From Steinernema hermaphroditum (lineage: Eukaryota; Nematoda; Chromadorea; Rhabditida; Steinernematidae), in contig CM059624.1 in assembly GCA_030435675.1 (NCBI GenBank), forward strand, positions 1,078,769 through 1,142,768: a stretch of DNA of 64,000 nucleotides, read 5' to 3'. How positions within the stretch are numbered: the stretch's first letter is position 1; each line of letters begins with the position of its first letter. This document shows, one piece after another, positions 29,889 through 41,977 of the stretch. The translations under genes were made by a program, and so were the position numbers. Below the pieces are notes generated by a model, which was not told the DNA's origin, searched no databases, and was given only the letters and a program-made list of their open reading frames with translations.

Positions 29889-31404
29889 TTAGTGATAAGA
29901 CATACATCCACCTATCCTCGACGATGATTTTGGTGGTCGTTTGTCCACGATATCGTCATCTTCCTGGAAAGGAGATCATTTAAATGTATTACATATGATC
30001 ATTAAACGTACAGTGTGTTTCCACGTTTCTTCATATCGTGGCTGAATTTCCCATTTTTGCAGAGGCGATGGACTGAAATGCGTCGTTATACAGATTGATA
30101 CTATTAGACGTTAGATTAAAAGGACTCTCTTAAATAATGGATGGGGGAATTTTGGTATAGATTCGTCAAGGAACACCTCAAAGTTCAAATACAGGGAAAA
30201 CTTGAAGCTTAATCCAACAGTTGCAACTACTGGGTTATTACACCGAAAATTGCGTCTTATTTCAGCGAATCCTTATGCATATTTGACTCATGGTTTACAC
30301 CGTTCGAATGGCTAGTCAAAGATTACTTTGCTTGCAGGGTGTCATCTCTCCACCAAGGTTTAGAGTCACAGAGTATTTGAAATAAATTTTCCGACCTCTT
30401 TGTCATATTTTAAACACTTTCCACTGATATCGTTCTGCGTGGAAAGGGACAAGTGTGGATCAGATAGACCGAAGAAAGGCCAAGAAGAGCGTCTTTGTTT
30501 AAAATGTGTTGTTGAAGGAATGTACTTGGAAACATACGGCCTTGCGTGGTCAAGCGGGGTGGATCATCAACTTTTTTGGTCACTTTTTCAACATTTGACC
30601 TCTATGTCCGTGAAGTAGAAATGAGCTCGTGGAGCCGTTATATGGGCATAGTAGCCGTGAGAGATGGCTACCTGCTCCATGCCGCCACTTTCTGTTATGG
30701 TACTTAACTAATTAGAAACGCTGTATTCATTGTAACTGTAAAGCACTAATTAGACATTCCACAAACGGGAATGTGAATAAAACAGATATAAGACAGTCAG
30801 AAGAATCAGGCACTGTCCTTCGTAAGGACCTTTATCATAATCAGAAAGTGTGTATCCATCGAAACAGAAGATATTATCGTTATAAACAGTCGTGCTTGAA
30901 ATGATCGATCTCTGAGATCCCGTTATTCATGGAAACATTTCAAAAATAGTCTTGCAGTCTTTCTTACATCAAATATTTCACGAAATAACCAAAAACCATA
31001 CCTTTTATTGAAAACAAAGCTCGTGAAGAGATCGACGAGAATGGAATACGACGCTAGCTAGCGATCCAACGCTGTCTAGCGACTCAAGCGCAGCGCCAAT
31101 TGTAATCGATTCGAAAGGCGCGCGTGAGAAAACGAAGTAATTGAGGCGAGCTGAGGTGCTGCTATTCGAGTTGATTTCTCTTTCCCGAGCTCCCCTTTCT
31201 GCCAGCAGTGTTCTATGGTTCAAAGAAAGAGGCCTTCTTCTTTGGCGGTGAAAATTGATCAACTGCCTATTCTTTCTATTAGCCTCTGTCAACAATAAAC
31301 TAACCTCTTCTTGTATTCGACTTCCAAAAACTCACTGTTTTCTACTTTAGTTCCTGCATCAATAACAGTCCAATTCCCATAGAAAAGCTCGGAATCGGAA
31401 ACAC
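29889..31404 (-). CDS. Possible minus-strand gene, exons fragmentary, unrecognised
   Basis: Three candidate exons have good splice sites and compatible phases: 31305-31404 (VSDSELFYGNWTVIDAGTKV onward), 30012-30072 (SPLQKWEIQPRYEETWKHT) and 29889-29963 (EDDDIVDKRPPKSSSRIGG to a stop). The 1.2-kb gap may be a long intron or hold further exons: 30820-30920 (YTLSDYDKGPYEGQC) looks coding but does not join in phase with either neighbour. No start codon was found. I recognise no family. It could also be a decaying gene. Confidence 0.3.
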
Positions 31405-31782
31405 CTGAATTAAAAATTAAAATCCACGAATTCCATCTTTTTCATGAGGTTACGCGTTCGCGGAAGTTGTCCTCACTGAACTAACAAATATCCGAACTTT
31501 GTACAGACGATATTAAAAAAAAATGGAGAGCCAACTTGCAATCATAAGGTCTCAGGGGCAGTCGCACGAGTTTTACGAGTTGTACTTTCTGTAGATCTAA
31601 GAGTCATTTTTTCCAAATTTGGTCTCTGTTTCTATAAAGTAGTCACTAGTTAGCGTCACCCATAGCATGTCATGTCAGTGGAGCATGTTAGAAGGGAATC
31701 AGAAGAAATCCGAGGCATCACGTTTGAAAAACGTAGCGATCTTCAGTTCTTCAGTCGCTCTTGTTGCGACATAGCACCGACC
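31405..31782. other. Upstream region of the broken YGG copy
   Basis: A TATAAA lies at 31633-31638, but 145 bp before the ATG, unlike the 31 bp in copies A-C. The last bases AGCACCGACC before the ATG are the same as in copies A and C. Nothing else seen. Confidence 0.4.
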
Positions 31783-32031
31783 ATGTTCCTTCGTCTCGTC
31801 TTCTCTGTCCTCTTGGTCCTCGTGGCTCTGCCCACTGCATATGCTTGCCGTTATGGCTACGGAGGATACAGTGGCTACAGTCGCTACGGCAGTTACGGCG
31901 GCTACGGAGGAGATACGGCGGTTACGGAGGGTACAGCGGCTATAAGTGGAACCGAACCGCTCCGAACGCTGGCTGTCACTTTTTCGGCGCTCTTGTCCTG
32001 TACTCCCAGAAAGCTATATCTCTTCGACTGA
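31783..32031 (+). pseudogene. YGG peptide copy D, frameshifted
   Basis: The start MFLRLVFSVLLVLVALPTAYA is clearly the YGG family leader, followed by a Cys-containing variant repeat (CRYGYGGYSGYSRYGSYGGY). Within the repeat the frame shifts at about 31909-31914 (GGAGGAGATACGG where the family pattern is GGAGGATACGG). The remaining YGGYGGYSGY repeat lies in another frame and the actual frame continues as 35 unrelated residues. The gene has no intron at the conserved place. It is either a pseudogene or a peptide with a new C-terminus. Confidence 0.7.
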
Positions 32032-34686
32032 ACTACATTCAAAAGCTTGTGAATTGTACTGTCGATTTTATAAGTAAAGCACTTGTTCATCGGTCAAATG
32101 GGTCACATCACGAAGAAATACTAGAAAAGAGAATGAATGAGCTGCGAAGAAACTGAGAATCACACTGATTGTTACACATAGTGACAAAGCTGCCACAGGA
32201 TTCAGATGGTAAATGTCAGTAATGTGGTACAGTAGGATGGCGATAAATGGTACAAAGGAGATCCACATTCGATTGACAATCTTCTCTTGAAGAGCGAACG
32301 TTTGTTTTAGGGACAACATCACTGAATGAGTAACTCATCAATCGGTTACTGATAATGGAATGTGATTGGCACACCTGTTGAGGAATGTTTCCAGCTGCTC
32401 TCGTATTGGCGCTTAGCATTATGTGTCCTGTGTCCTGTTGGCTACATGGAGACTGAGCAGATGTAGTAGCTGGATTACGAGTCTGAAAGAAAGGATGGTA
32501 AGACTGAATGCAGAGATCTCAATCACAGCTGACGGGGCTCGTGGTACGATGGCACAGGGCGATCACTTCGGTGACCACCGAAAGAGCTCAATAAAAAAGT
32601 GAAAACATAACAGAGAATCGATATCTTCGCTCGTGATTTGAGATTCTTTCCAATTTCAAATTCGAAAACGGGATTCAGGATTCTCGGATTTTACTTCAGG
32701 CACCAAAACCACGTGGCGACCTTTCAATCAGTGGGTGGTCGATAAAGAATTTGACAGCCAGGCGGCCGACGGACGTGTGCAAATGGTTGTCGGAAGCAAA
32801 CGCCAGGAAATTAATAGCCTGCACAAGGGTTGAAAAGCGGCACGTGGAGCAATAAATAATTGTTACGGGCACTGGTCACAAAATTCCAGACATAGTTTTC
32901 CAAAACTTATAACCACCCAAATGAGAATGAAATGCTCATAAGGCATGGTCATTAGCCCAGAGAACGGCCAACACCCTATGTGATGAGCGAAAGACAGAGC
33001 TATTGATTGCGTTTGACACATTAATGTGGGAGTGGGTAGCAAAGAGGATGACATAACATGATGCTTGGTCATGGATCGGCCAAGTGTATTTTACCTTGGG
33101 AACTGTCGTTTTTAGACAGTAGACAAAATGGGGACTGAGGCCGGGGTCGAACCGACCATGGTGTGTCAAATGGCTCATTTTTCCGTCCGCGGCCGAGTAG
33201 CAAATGTCACACGTTAGGACACCGGTCTTGCCAGATCTTCAGTTACTCGTATCTTCAGATTTGCACCAATCACCTAGCTTACAAGCGAAATAACTTTTTC
33301 AATCTTACGTGGCTCGTGGTCGTTCAGTGCGCAAAATGTTCAGGAGACAACGGCGCACAACTTCAACATATGAATTTTGATATCATGCATTATTCGCAGA
33401 GAAATCATCAATTTACTACTGAAATCGTCGTTTTTCGCAAAAAACGACCTGTCGTAAGTGCGAAATAACTTTTCGTAGATAGCGTATTTTTTGCTCAGTC
33501 GGTACGCAAAATGTTCAGCGCACTCTAACGCACAAATTCAACATATGAATTTCGTTCTAATGTCCTGAGTGTCGAGAAAAGTTAAAAAAGAGGTCGAAAA
33601 ATGACCGAAAAAAGTCAAATTTTTGGATTTTTGATATTTTGGTATCAATCGATAGCTTTCGACTTCATTAGTGATTTGCCGTCGGAATTAGTGCGAACGG
33701 ACTGATCTGCACGGAATGACAGGCCAAAAACTACCCAGAAAGCGACCAGGTTCCGCCACGAAGCGGCGGACGCTTTTGTGAACTAATTTCCCTTATGCTG
33801 ACACGCCGTGCGACCCCGAGCGATTACAATCAGACACGTTCGCAATGAGACACAGAGACACTGAAAACTTACCGGTTCACTGCCACTATACCTTCGATAC
33901 CGCTAGGCCATCCAGTTGTCTACCGTGTTAGAATTGAAACGATTCCATGAGCGCCAATCTTGCCCACAAGGCTATTGATGTCTCCATCTATCAAAATGGG
34001 GGATGATGCGAACATGTAACCCTGACCGAGTGAAGAAGTCCGTGTCCAACAATATCTTCAAAATTCATCAATAAAAAAACGTATTATTGTAGCTGTTCTA
34101 GGAACGTGGCCGAAAACCCTCCCACTGGATACTTAAATCCCGGACTCAGTGACCTATTTTACACCTCTTCAGAGAGTACAGCGAGGGTGTGAACCAAGGT
34201 GAAACGATTATCGATTTGAATCACGCAGAAGAAAGCCCTCTTCGGCAGTTTAATTTGTCCGTCATGAAATGGATACTCGTAGAAGTAATGATGTTTTTGA
34301 TGTATTCTCTATCGCTCTTTTCTGAATCTCGGGAATCACGTCGACAAGGACTTTGCCTTTAACAGATCAGGATGTCACTTCCCCGAGAGCAACGTCGATG
34401 CGAGTGACACGAGCGGATCTGCTTCATCTGCAATTGTAATTTTGATCTTTTTGCTACTACACCATCCGGACATGTTTGACCTTTCCTTGTAAGTCAGCAA
34501 TCCACTTCCGGACGTACTTACATTTCGGCTTCGGACTCGAACATAAAGAACTTTAGCGGTTCTCGATACTGTGAACAGGCCTCGCAACGAAACTATGCCA
34601 AAAGATGACACATTTCACCAACTTCTGTCACTTCTTTCCTTGTTCTTCTTTCACTTCACAAAGCATCGCTCCTCTATGCGTACAAG
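32032..34686. other. Gene-poor 2.6 kb with a diverged tandem repeat
   Basis: A hydrophobic minus-strand frame at 32068-32322 (MWISFVPFIAILLYHITDIY) resembles one or two helices of a seven-helix receptor, but its neighbouring exon does not join in phase, so I leave it uncalled. 33285-33385 and 33460-33565 are diverged direct repeats (GCGAAATAACTTTT ... CGCAAAATGTTCAG ... TTCAACATATGAATTT). 33133-33190 (GGCCGGGGTCGAACCG) may be a tRNA relic. No other gene supported. Confidence 0.4.
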
Positions 34687-35484
34687 ATGGATACTCTGTT
34701 GATATTCTTCATCGAAGACGTCTGTCGTCTCCTCTCCAGAAGCCATCTGCCCCAGCTTAGCGAATTACATTTTTGGGATTGCGTGAGCGAGGGCGTCTTC
34801 CCGCCCTGTAAGCTCATTAAATTGACGGTTACTAGGAGTGGCAAAGGTGAACTCGTTCAGCTATCTTCTAGCAATGGAAAACAATACTTCTGTTTGAAGG
34901 AACTTGTGGAATCGAAAGAACGCATTGTCATCACAGATGTCCTCATCGGTTTTGACATTTACTTATCGCGACCACATGACGCCCTTTCACTGGAAACCAA
35001 CGAGAGTCTCCTTAAAATTCTCAATGAGGAAGTCTACTGCGTACGAATTCGCTGGAACAACATTGGAAGGCAAGCAAGCAGGGGCTCAATGGGCTTTGCA
35101 TTATCTTTTATCAAAATGTTGCCAAGAGTTCATACGTTCTGCTGCAGTGACAGCAATGTCCACACTAACAGTCCACTCTCGGTAGTCTACACTATACGGT
35201 ATCTCATTTCCACTGGCTCTCTTCGAATGATCTACATTAGTTGTGCTGAACTGAATTTGACGACACTCAATCTGATTTCTGCGGATCTCGGTGGATCAAA
35301 CTTCTTCGCACTGTGTGCTTATCGCTGTGAAAAAGCGATGGAATACGACAAAATAGCGCACATCAATAGCGACTTTATCGCGTTAACCGACGTGGACAGA
35401 AGAGCCTTTTTCGTAACGGCAGTGGACTCGATTGAGCGATGTAGTGATGTGGCATTTGAATGCAGGAATATGCATGCCATTTAA
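34687..35484 (+). CDS. F-box-like nematode protein, second member
   Basis: Single frame of 265 residues starting MDTLLIFFIEDVCRLLSRSH, the same N-terminal pattern as the gene at 25819-26706 (MDxxxxxFIxxVC). Downstream it has helix/strand alternation without a nameable domain. The two proteins share little beyond the start and overall size, so they are old paralogues or members of a fast-evolving family. Introns are absent in both. An F-box substrate adaptor role is inference from the N-terminus only. Confidence 0.55.
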   Translation: MDTLLIFFIEDVCRLLSRSHLPQLSELHFWDCVSEGVFPPCKLIKLTVTRSGKGELVQLSSSNGKQYFCLKELVESKERIVITDVLIGFDIYLSRPHDALSLETNESLLKILNEEVYCVRIRWNNIGRQASRGSMGFALSFIKMLPRVHTFCCSDSNVHTNSPLSVVYTIRYLISTGSLRMIYISCAELNLTTLNLISADLGGSNFFALCAYRCEKAMEYDKIAHINSDFIALTDVDRRAFFVTAVDSIERCSDVAFECRNMHAI

Positions 35485-35729
35485 AACTGACTTTTCCAAT
35501 GAATCATTGTTGTTATCATTGACAGTCCAGATCAAGCATAACAGGGAGCCCAGATACTCCAAACCAACCCGCACAAACAACAACAAAAGTCGTATTAGTA
35601 ACGCTTTATTATCCATCAATCTCACAACTAATCTCAAATTGTGATTAATCATATTAGCAAAGTTAAGTTACAATCCAATTATCATACACGTACTATTACA
35701 ATTTCTTAGGTATCGTTCATAAATGCGAC

Positions 35730-36509
35730 TTAAAGGGGATTCTTGCTCTCGGACGAGATCTTGGACTTGCGTTCACGAGTGGTAGAACGCAGCGACGGGA
35801 GGGAGTCCAGCACGTCGTCGACACTGATCTCGCCGTTGTCTGAAACAAGAAAAGTAATGAGTATAGGGACGAGTGAATTCTCGGTTACATCTTGCTCGGA
35901 AGAGTTGACAGATTGCACAGTTGACACACTCCTTCATTTCTTCATCGCTGACCGGCTCAACAAAGGCTCGTGGCGTTAACGGGGGAGTCGCAAGTCGCTC
36001 TGTCGGAGGCGATGGAGGTGGCAGCATCACCTTGGTCGGAGTCGAGGCACTAAACGAACACACACATTAGACAGTCACTGACAGACAACCAATGTCTAGA
36101 CAAATATGTGCAGTTTGTAGACAGCAAGTGAAAGTGATCAGTACAGACAGATACTCACCTCATAGACATGACACGAATAATCTGTCCACAGAACAGACAG
36201 TTGTCGAACGCTGTGACGGAGAACTTGACGGAAGGCTTGTGTGCGAAGAGAACCATGGCTACTTGACTCCTCCCATCATCACCCGGCCGCAGAACCACGT
36301 GCTCGACTGGACCGGCCTGATACAACAACAGAATCATTTCCAGTACACAGATCACATTCACATACATTCTCAAACAATGTGAATAACATTGGAACAGACA
36401 CGGAGTTGAGCAAATTGTAGACGAGGATTGACCGTTCGGCTAGGCCGAGATTATCTACTTTCGAAACGGCAGCAGCGACGACTTCCGGTTGTGGCGGCAC
36501 GGCGATCAT
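35730..36509 (-). CDS. Small RRM protein, RBM7/RBM11-like
   Basis: Four exons (36366-36509, 36159-36316, 35889-36049, 35730-35839) give 190 residues. One RNA recognition motif spans about residues 18-95: RNP2-like SILVYNLLN, helix PMLFTLFENAGPVEHVVL, RNP1-like RSQVAMVLF, and the end LFCGQIIRV. The AGPVxxV after helix 1 and the overall order resemble RBM7, a subunit of the nuclear exosome targeting complex. After it come a Pro/Thr-rich linker (PPPSPPTERLATPPLTP) and a Ser/Arg/Lys tail (RSTTRERKSKISSESKNPL). RNP1 lacks the usual aromatic pair, so RNA binding may be weak. ATG at 36509 follows a TTTTTTCAG site, which could be a trans-splice acceptor; an upstream in-frame exon is also possible. 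Confidence 0.65.
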
Positions 36510-37296
36510 GGCTCTGAAAAAACGGAAGCGTCGATGGAAATCAGACAGAGCTCTTTTTGGAATGAAAGGACTGGTCAGAAATCGACCGCTCACTACGTCT
36601 GCAATTTGCAGAGTGACTGCAAGATGTCTAGACATGACGTCATGCAGATTGCGACCCTAGACCCGACATTTGCATCAATTTCGAAAGCAGACAGAACTTT
36701 GGATCCAGTAATAACTGAGTCTTCAGACAAGTTGCGAAAACGGAAAAAATCACTACAACTTACGCAAATGAACACTCCTGATAATCTAAAAACCCTACCT
36801 GGTTTCAACCAGCGGCACCATCACGGTCAACGTTGGACGCATCGAGCGGAGCATCGTGAGCGGAAAAGAAGAGCTTCCAACGAGACGTCGTGTTCGCCAC
36901 CGAAGTCTAGCGCTCGCCACTGCAACTGGCGCCATTTCACCTCGCTCGCCATTTTGCACAATCTACCGTAGTTTATAGCTTTGCCCCTTCAATCGCGGAC
37001 TGCGACATTTGCGTCCTACCACGAAGAATTCAAATGATGAATGATACTCAGGCTGTTTATCTGTTGATCATCTTTGCGGCAATCCTCTCGCTTGTTCGCT
37101 GCTTCCCTGTGTCGCTTGATTGTTTCGTTGAGGAGCAGATCTACCCTCCAGTTAGATTTAGGTCTGTTTTGTCGTGCGGTCTATTTGTTCCTGTTCCAAG
37201 CACGTCTCTCACTTTATCGCTTTTTTCAGAGAACTTGTGTGCGCTGTTTTGCGACCTTCTTTGGAACATCTACTTGCTCAAGCAAAACTCGCAACT
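36510..37296. other. Divergent promoter region
   Basis: Lies between the RRM gene and the CCHC gene. A frame at 37034-37300 begins with a plausible signal peptide (VYLLIIFAAILSLVRC) but has no family support and overlaps the leader of the CCHC transcript. A TTTTTTCAG at 37221-37229 may be the spliced-leader site of the CCHC gene. Confidence 0.4.
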
Positions 37297-37700
37297 ATGA
37301 GTGGACGTAAGTGACCTCTACATCCAGTGCTGATTCTGATCGCTGCGTCGTTTAGGTGGCTGCTACAACTGTGGAGAAGACGGACATATGTCGCGTGACT
37401 GCCCCACTGGACGCCGCACCGGCGGTGGTGGTGGCGGACGTAGCTGCTACAACTGTAAGCTCTAGGACTTCGTTGCGATTCTGAATTTTGCTGCTTCTAG
37501 GTGGTGAAGACGGCCATATTTCGCGTGAATGCCCCACCCGCGGTGGCGGTGGTGGTGGTGGTGGTGGCGGTCAGAAGTGCTACAACTGCGGAAACTTTGG
37601 GCACATCTCCCGTGAATGCACCGAGCCTCGTGCCGAGCGCGTGTGCTATGGCTGCAACAAGCCTGGCCACGTCCGCAGCCAGTGTCCCGAAGGAAACTAG
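37297..37700 (+). CDS. CCHC zinc-knuckle protein (CNBP/Gis2-like)
   Basis: Exons 37297-37306, 37356-37454 and 37501-37700 give 102 residues: MSGR then four zinc knuckles of the form CYNCGxxGHxSRxC ([56 protein letters not shown]), separated by glycine runs. This is the CNBP/Gis2/Byr3 type, cytoplasmic single-stranded nucleic acid binders acting in translation and stability of mRNAs. Human CNBP has seven knuckles, so this is a short form. The intron between exons 2 and 3 splits a Cys codon inside the second knuckle and the frame is kept exactly. The first exon is only 10 coding bases. Confidence 0.9.
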
Positions 37701-37897
37701 ACGCTAGGATTCGCTCGACTTATTGTGTTATTTCTTGTTGCGACCCGTTGTTACATTATTGGCTGGTATGGTTGTGGTGGCACTGTTCATATTCACATAA
37801 AACCGTTTGTTTGTTGTTAATGATGTATTGGTTTGTGGCGGGGGTGGTTGCAGTTCTTGTTTGAAGTAGACTGCCATGTAAGAAATGTGGATGCGAG

Positions 37898-37988
37898 CAG
37901 TGATGGGTCTCGCTCGAAATTTCTCCGAGGATCGGTCTCGATTCTCGGTCCAAAATCTCGAAATGTCGAGTCTCGAAACCCATCACTA
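37898..37988. mobile_element. 91-bp hAT-type hairpin MITE
   Basis: Ends CAGTGATGGGTCTCG and CGAAACCCATCACTA are inverted copies; the 8-bp target GATGCGAG is duplicated at 37890-37897 and 37989-37996. An 8-bp duplication with CA-start ends is the hAT signature. No coding capacity. It lies about 200 bp past the stop of the CCHC gene. Confidence 0.85.
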
Positions 37989-37996
37989 GATGCGAG

Positions 37997-40321
37997 GTAC
38001 GCGATCCCTTCAGGGGCTTCCGCACTTCCAGTCAACTCAAAGTTCGATCGATTTCTTCGTGGTACAATCGTCCTCCACGCCCTCAACATGATCTTTGATT
38101 TCGGCTGGCGACAACCAGTTCCATTGATCCAGTGAGGGTTGCCGGGAACTCACTTCTCCATCGATTCCTTTGCAGATCTTTCCACGTTGTCCGTTTTGTT
38201 CTTTGAATTCGTAGTCTTTGCTCCGGTAGTTACTCCGACGTTGCTCCTAAAAGAGATATTTCAACCATTTCATGTTTCATCGCAATGTTTACTGGTTCCA
38301 GTGGTCCTGTGTCAGCTGCTAAACGTTGCGAAACCGGATGAGTGTATCGAAATCGGCGCTCAAAGGGCAGTGACACCGAACGGTCGGCTGGGAATCCTGT
38401 TTCTGTGCTCTTTCAGTGTTGCATAACCTCATCATAGTGGCCACGAATCCATTCTACCCTCAGGCTTAGCTGTTCTATACCCTGATATTGTGAATGGAAT
38501 ATCTTTGTTTGGATAGGGAAGTCGAGTGTTGACTTATTCTCGTCTTAGTTCGAAGATTAAGATGTTCGGCAAATAGACTTTACGCTTCCCCTATCCATGT
38601 GTTCAAATGGATTGATTTTTACATCCCGTGTCACCTCGTTTCGTTAAGACGTTTGGGTGTTGTGTGTCTTAAAAATCGTGTATGAGCCAAACCAGGAATC
38701 AAGAAATATGACCGTCGTGTACTTTCTATCCCTGAAACCACTATCATCAAAATGAAATTTCTGATAACTTGCGTAGTATCTGCCTCACTTTGCAGCTCTA
38801 CTTCCCCGTCTCCCATAATTATATTTCGCTCTATCCACGTCATCGTCACATTCAATCCTATTCAACTTCGGAATCGCCACCCTTTCACAGCGCAAATGTT
38901 GATTTTCCCATGAGCCCATGTTGTGCTTCGCCTCTGTTTCTCCGCGTTTTGTTTACGTCTTCACAAACGTCGTCTCTTTCATGTCTGCGCGAAAATGAAT
39001 TTCCCGCGGCGGACGTAAACATCAACGTTTAGGGCTACCCTTGATTTATGAGGGTGGTATAAACGTGGCTCATGTGCCCATTTCGTCGACGTTTGACTAC
39101 TCTACAATTTGGCTCATGGATGTAAATCCCCTGAAATCCGACGGAAAGACAGATAACTGAATCAGCAGGCCTTATCCACGCGCATGACTCAGAATCCGTA
39201 GGCGCTAATTGTGGCTTTTTCGTGTTTGTCTCCGGGCCATGAAGACGTCCGCGACGATGTTTACGCCTTTTTCGGCTGATTAGCCGAACGGTCGCCCACT
39301 CGTCCTGTTTACGCGTGTGCTTTCGGCGCGAAACGCTTCTTCTCTGCAATGAAAGTTCATTTCCGCGAAGCGCAATTAATTTCCCTCCACTTTCGGTGGT
39401 TCCATTGGGACCTGGAAGAGTAGTATTGGGTAAGAGCGTTGTTTTTCAAAAGCAGCATTTCTTCCAAAATACAATGTGTAGGGTCGACGTCAACCCCCTC
39501 AAGAATGAGGAATCGACCGTCCTCCCTATGTAAATTTGCGATGCTAATAATCACCTTATAGTGTTATAAAGGTGCATGTTCCGATCCATCTCATTCTCCT
39601 CGGCGATAGTACCCAGTGATGACTGGTGGTGATTCGCCCCAAGTCAGATTATTTTTTTTATTTTTACTGTAGTTGACCGTAAGATGGAACTTGTTCTTCG
39701 TATTGGGAGAAGCTGTCCGGAAAGTTCCAGTTCGGCTCAACCCCTGTTTTTCTTCGGTTGGGAACTTTAAGATCATGAGTGTTTTGCCGTCCAAGACATA
39801 ACATTTGGACATGTGTTCGGTGATTCTTTTGTCTTTCCACGACGCATAACCGATTCAGAGATGACCCTTTTGAACTGACGTCGGAATTATAGAGCAACTC
39901 TATGGAGTCGACCCACAATGGGCCATGCTATGACCACATGTAGTCGATCGACGGTCAATGGACTGATGTATTTTGAACTGTTGTCGGGTAACTGTTTATT
40001 GCACAGGTTAAATTTAGTAATGATAGTGGCACGAGTTTGTTGATTTAAGGGTTATCAACGGCTATATTTAGACAGATAACTGTTATTTTCCTGCTGGTTT
40101 GTGTGCAGTGTTGGAAGTTACGGGTTCACCGAAAATCGTCAAAAGACGACGGAAATGTTCTTGGAACCGAACATCACTGAACAGATCACTCGGGCCAAAG
40201 ATCTTCGTCACTGCCTCGTGCCTTGCGGCTATAGATGCAAATGAATGATTAAAGAGCCTATTAATTTTGCAAGCTGCACGTGTGACGCTCCATATTAAGC
40301 AACTAATTTCTTTGATGGTGG
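37997..40321. other. Gene desert, 2.3 kb
   Basis: No gene, RNA or repeat I can support; short frames on both strands have no splice-site or family backing. Confidence 0.4.
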
Positions 40322-40945
40322 ATAATGCTAGGGACAGGGTGACTCTCAGGTGTGGTCGCGAGGGGATCCACTATTATAGTACGTTATAAAAGAACAGCTG
40401 GAGTTCGCGCTCTACCTTCCCGGCCTGTCCTTGATCTATCCTACCTTTCCTGGCCCTGTCCTATTCTACCTGTCTCCCTGTAGCGATCAATGATTCGCTT
40501 GATTTCATACCGCTTGAATTCGAGGGCTTTTACGATGCATCCAAACGACGGCAAGGCGGTTTTCAAGTTACCTTCAGGGCGAAAAAAGGGAATCTTGACT
40601 TAAAAGGAAGAGATAATGCTAGGGACAGGGCGACTCTGAGGTGTGGTCGCGACGTGATCTGCTATTGTACATTATATTATTCTCGAACAGCTGAAGTTTG
40701 TGATGTTTTCTTTCTACCTTTCCTGGCCCTGTCCTTGATCTGTACTGTCTCTCTGTAGCGATCAACGACTCGCTTGACTTCATATCGAATCCGAGGGCAT
40801 TTACGACGGCAAGGCGGTTTTAAAGGGGAGACGATCGAAATGGCCTAAAAAGTAGCCAGTGGACAAAGCTGCCAAAAAATATGATCTGGAATCCGTTTGC
40901 AAGCTACCTTCGGGGTTACAAAAGGGAATCTCGACTTCTGACAAA
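40322..40945 (+). repeat. Diverged direct duplication, about 290-330 bp unit
   Basis: Both units begin ATAATGCTAGGGACAGGG (40324 and 40614) and share TGTGGTCGCGA, CCTTTCCTGGCCCTGTCC, CTGTAGCGATCAA, GGCAAGGCGGTTTT and AAAGGGAATCT in the same order, with small insertions and deletions. No frame is shared. Confidence 0.8.
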
Positions 40946-41977
40946 ATCATTTAATTAAGATCATGTTTCTTTTGACAGAAAATTTCGGGGTAAATAGCAG
41001 CATAGAATTCGAATAACATGAGGAGCATCGATAACACAAAAAAAGAAGAAGGGAGAAGCATCCCCTATTCCGTACACTACAGGATGACCCTAATGGATCA
41101 CTCTGCAGTGTATGGAATAGTAGTGAAACAGGCAACTGTGAAATCTCATTTTCTAGCTCAATACTTGAGGGGAGGAAACTAGTTTCATTCACATGTTTAA
41201 GGCCTATCGTTCAGCAGTAAACTCATCTCAATTGGCGTAACATCGGTCCCTTGTCACTGTACATCAAGCAAAGGACTTCTCGGCGCAAAAAGTGACGCGG
41301 CAATCAAATTGTCCAAATTTATACTTCCGGCCTCATTTGGACTTTCTTCAAAAATCGTTCTTCGATCCCTGGCGCCCGTCGTGTCCCATTAATAGCGCGA
41401 TTAAGCGCGCCTCGGCGTCCCCGCGTGCCACAGGCGATATGTCTCTGTCGGCGGCGCCCGCGCCCTCCACGCGAGTCTTCCTCGTTGTCGACATCGTCGT
41501 CGTCGTCGTTGCCGCGCCGTCGTCGCCGCTTCCCTTTCCTCGGGCGGCGACCCGCCGCGAAGAAACTTGAAGCACTCGAAATTGATTCACTTTCGGCCCC
41601 ATGTCAATGTCAACTCCGTGGCCGTTGCCGTCGGGATATCCTTTTTCGAGTGGTGGTGGTGCAAAGGTTTTTAGGGTGGTCCCTTCCGCCAAACGCAATA
41701 AGCACCAAATTTTCACATAATTCTATTTGGTCTTTTTTTCGCATTTTTTTGCGGGAAAATAATTTGGAACGCTGATCTAATTGGGTTTTCACTAATATGG
41801 TGTTCCTCGGTAATCGTGTTCCGTTAGGGGATGGACAGCGGACCATGATTCCTGTCCCTTTTTTGAACCCAGTCGCAAAAACGATAGATATTAGGGTGAG
41901 TAGCGCGTGTCCCTGCCAGTTCCTCATAACTTTGACGTTTTAGGACAGGTGTCCATCTCAGGTACATTATTTTGAAT
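40946..41977. other. GC-rich island within gene-poor DNA
   Basis: 41390-41570 is strongly GC-rich with repeated CGTCGTCG. On the minus strand it is open over about 120 codons and GC-rich at third positions (MSTTRKTRVEGAGAADRDIS), so it could be an exon or a CpG-like regulatory block. No family or splice support, so not called as a gene. Confidence 0.35.

Noticed and set aside
32068..32500. Possible chemoreceptor (seven-helix) gene fragment on the minus strand
   Set aside because: The hydrophobic exon and the one before it do not join in phase and no family motif is visible.
37034..37300. Small secreted protein frame before the CCHC gene
   Set aside because: Only the leader looks protein-like; it overlaps the probable 5' leader and spliced-leader site of the CCHC gene.
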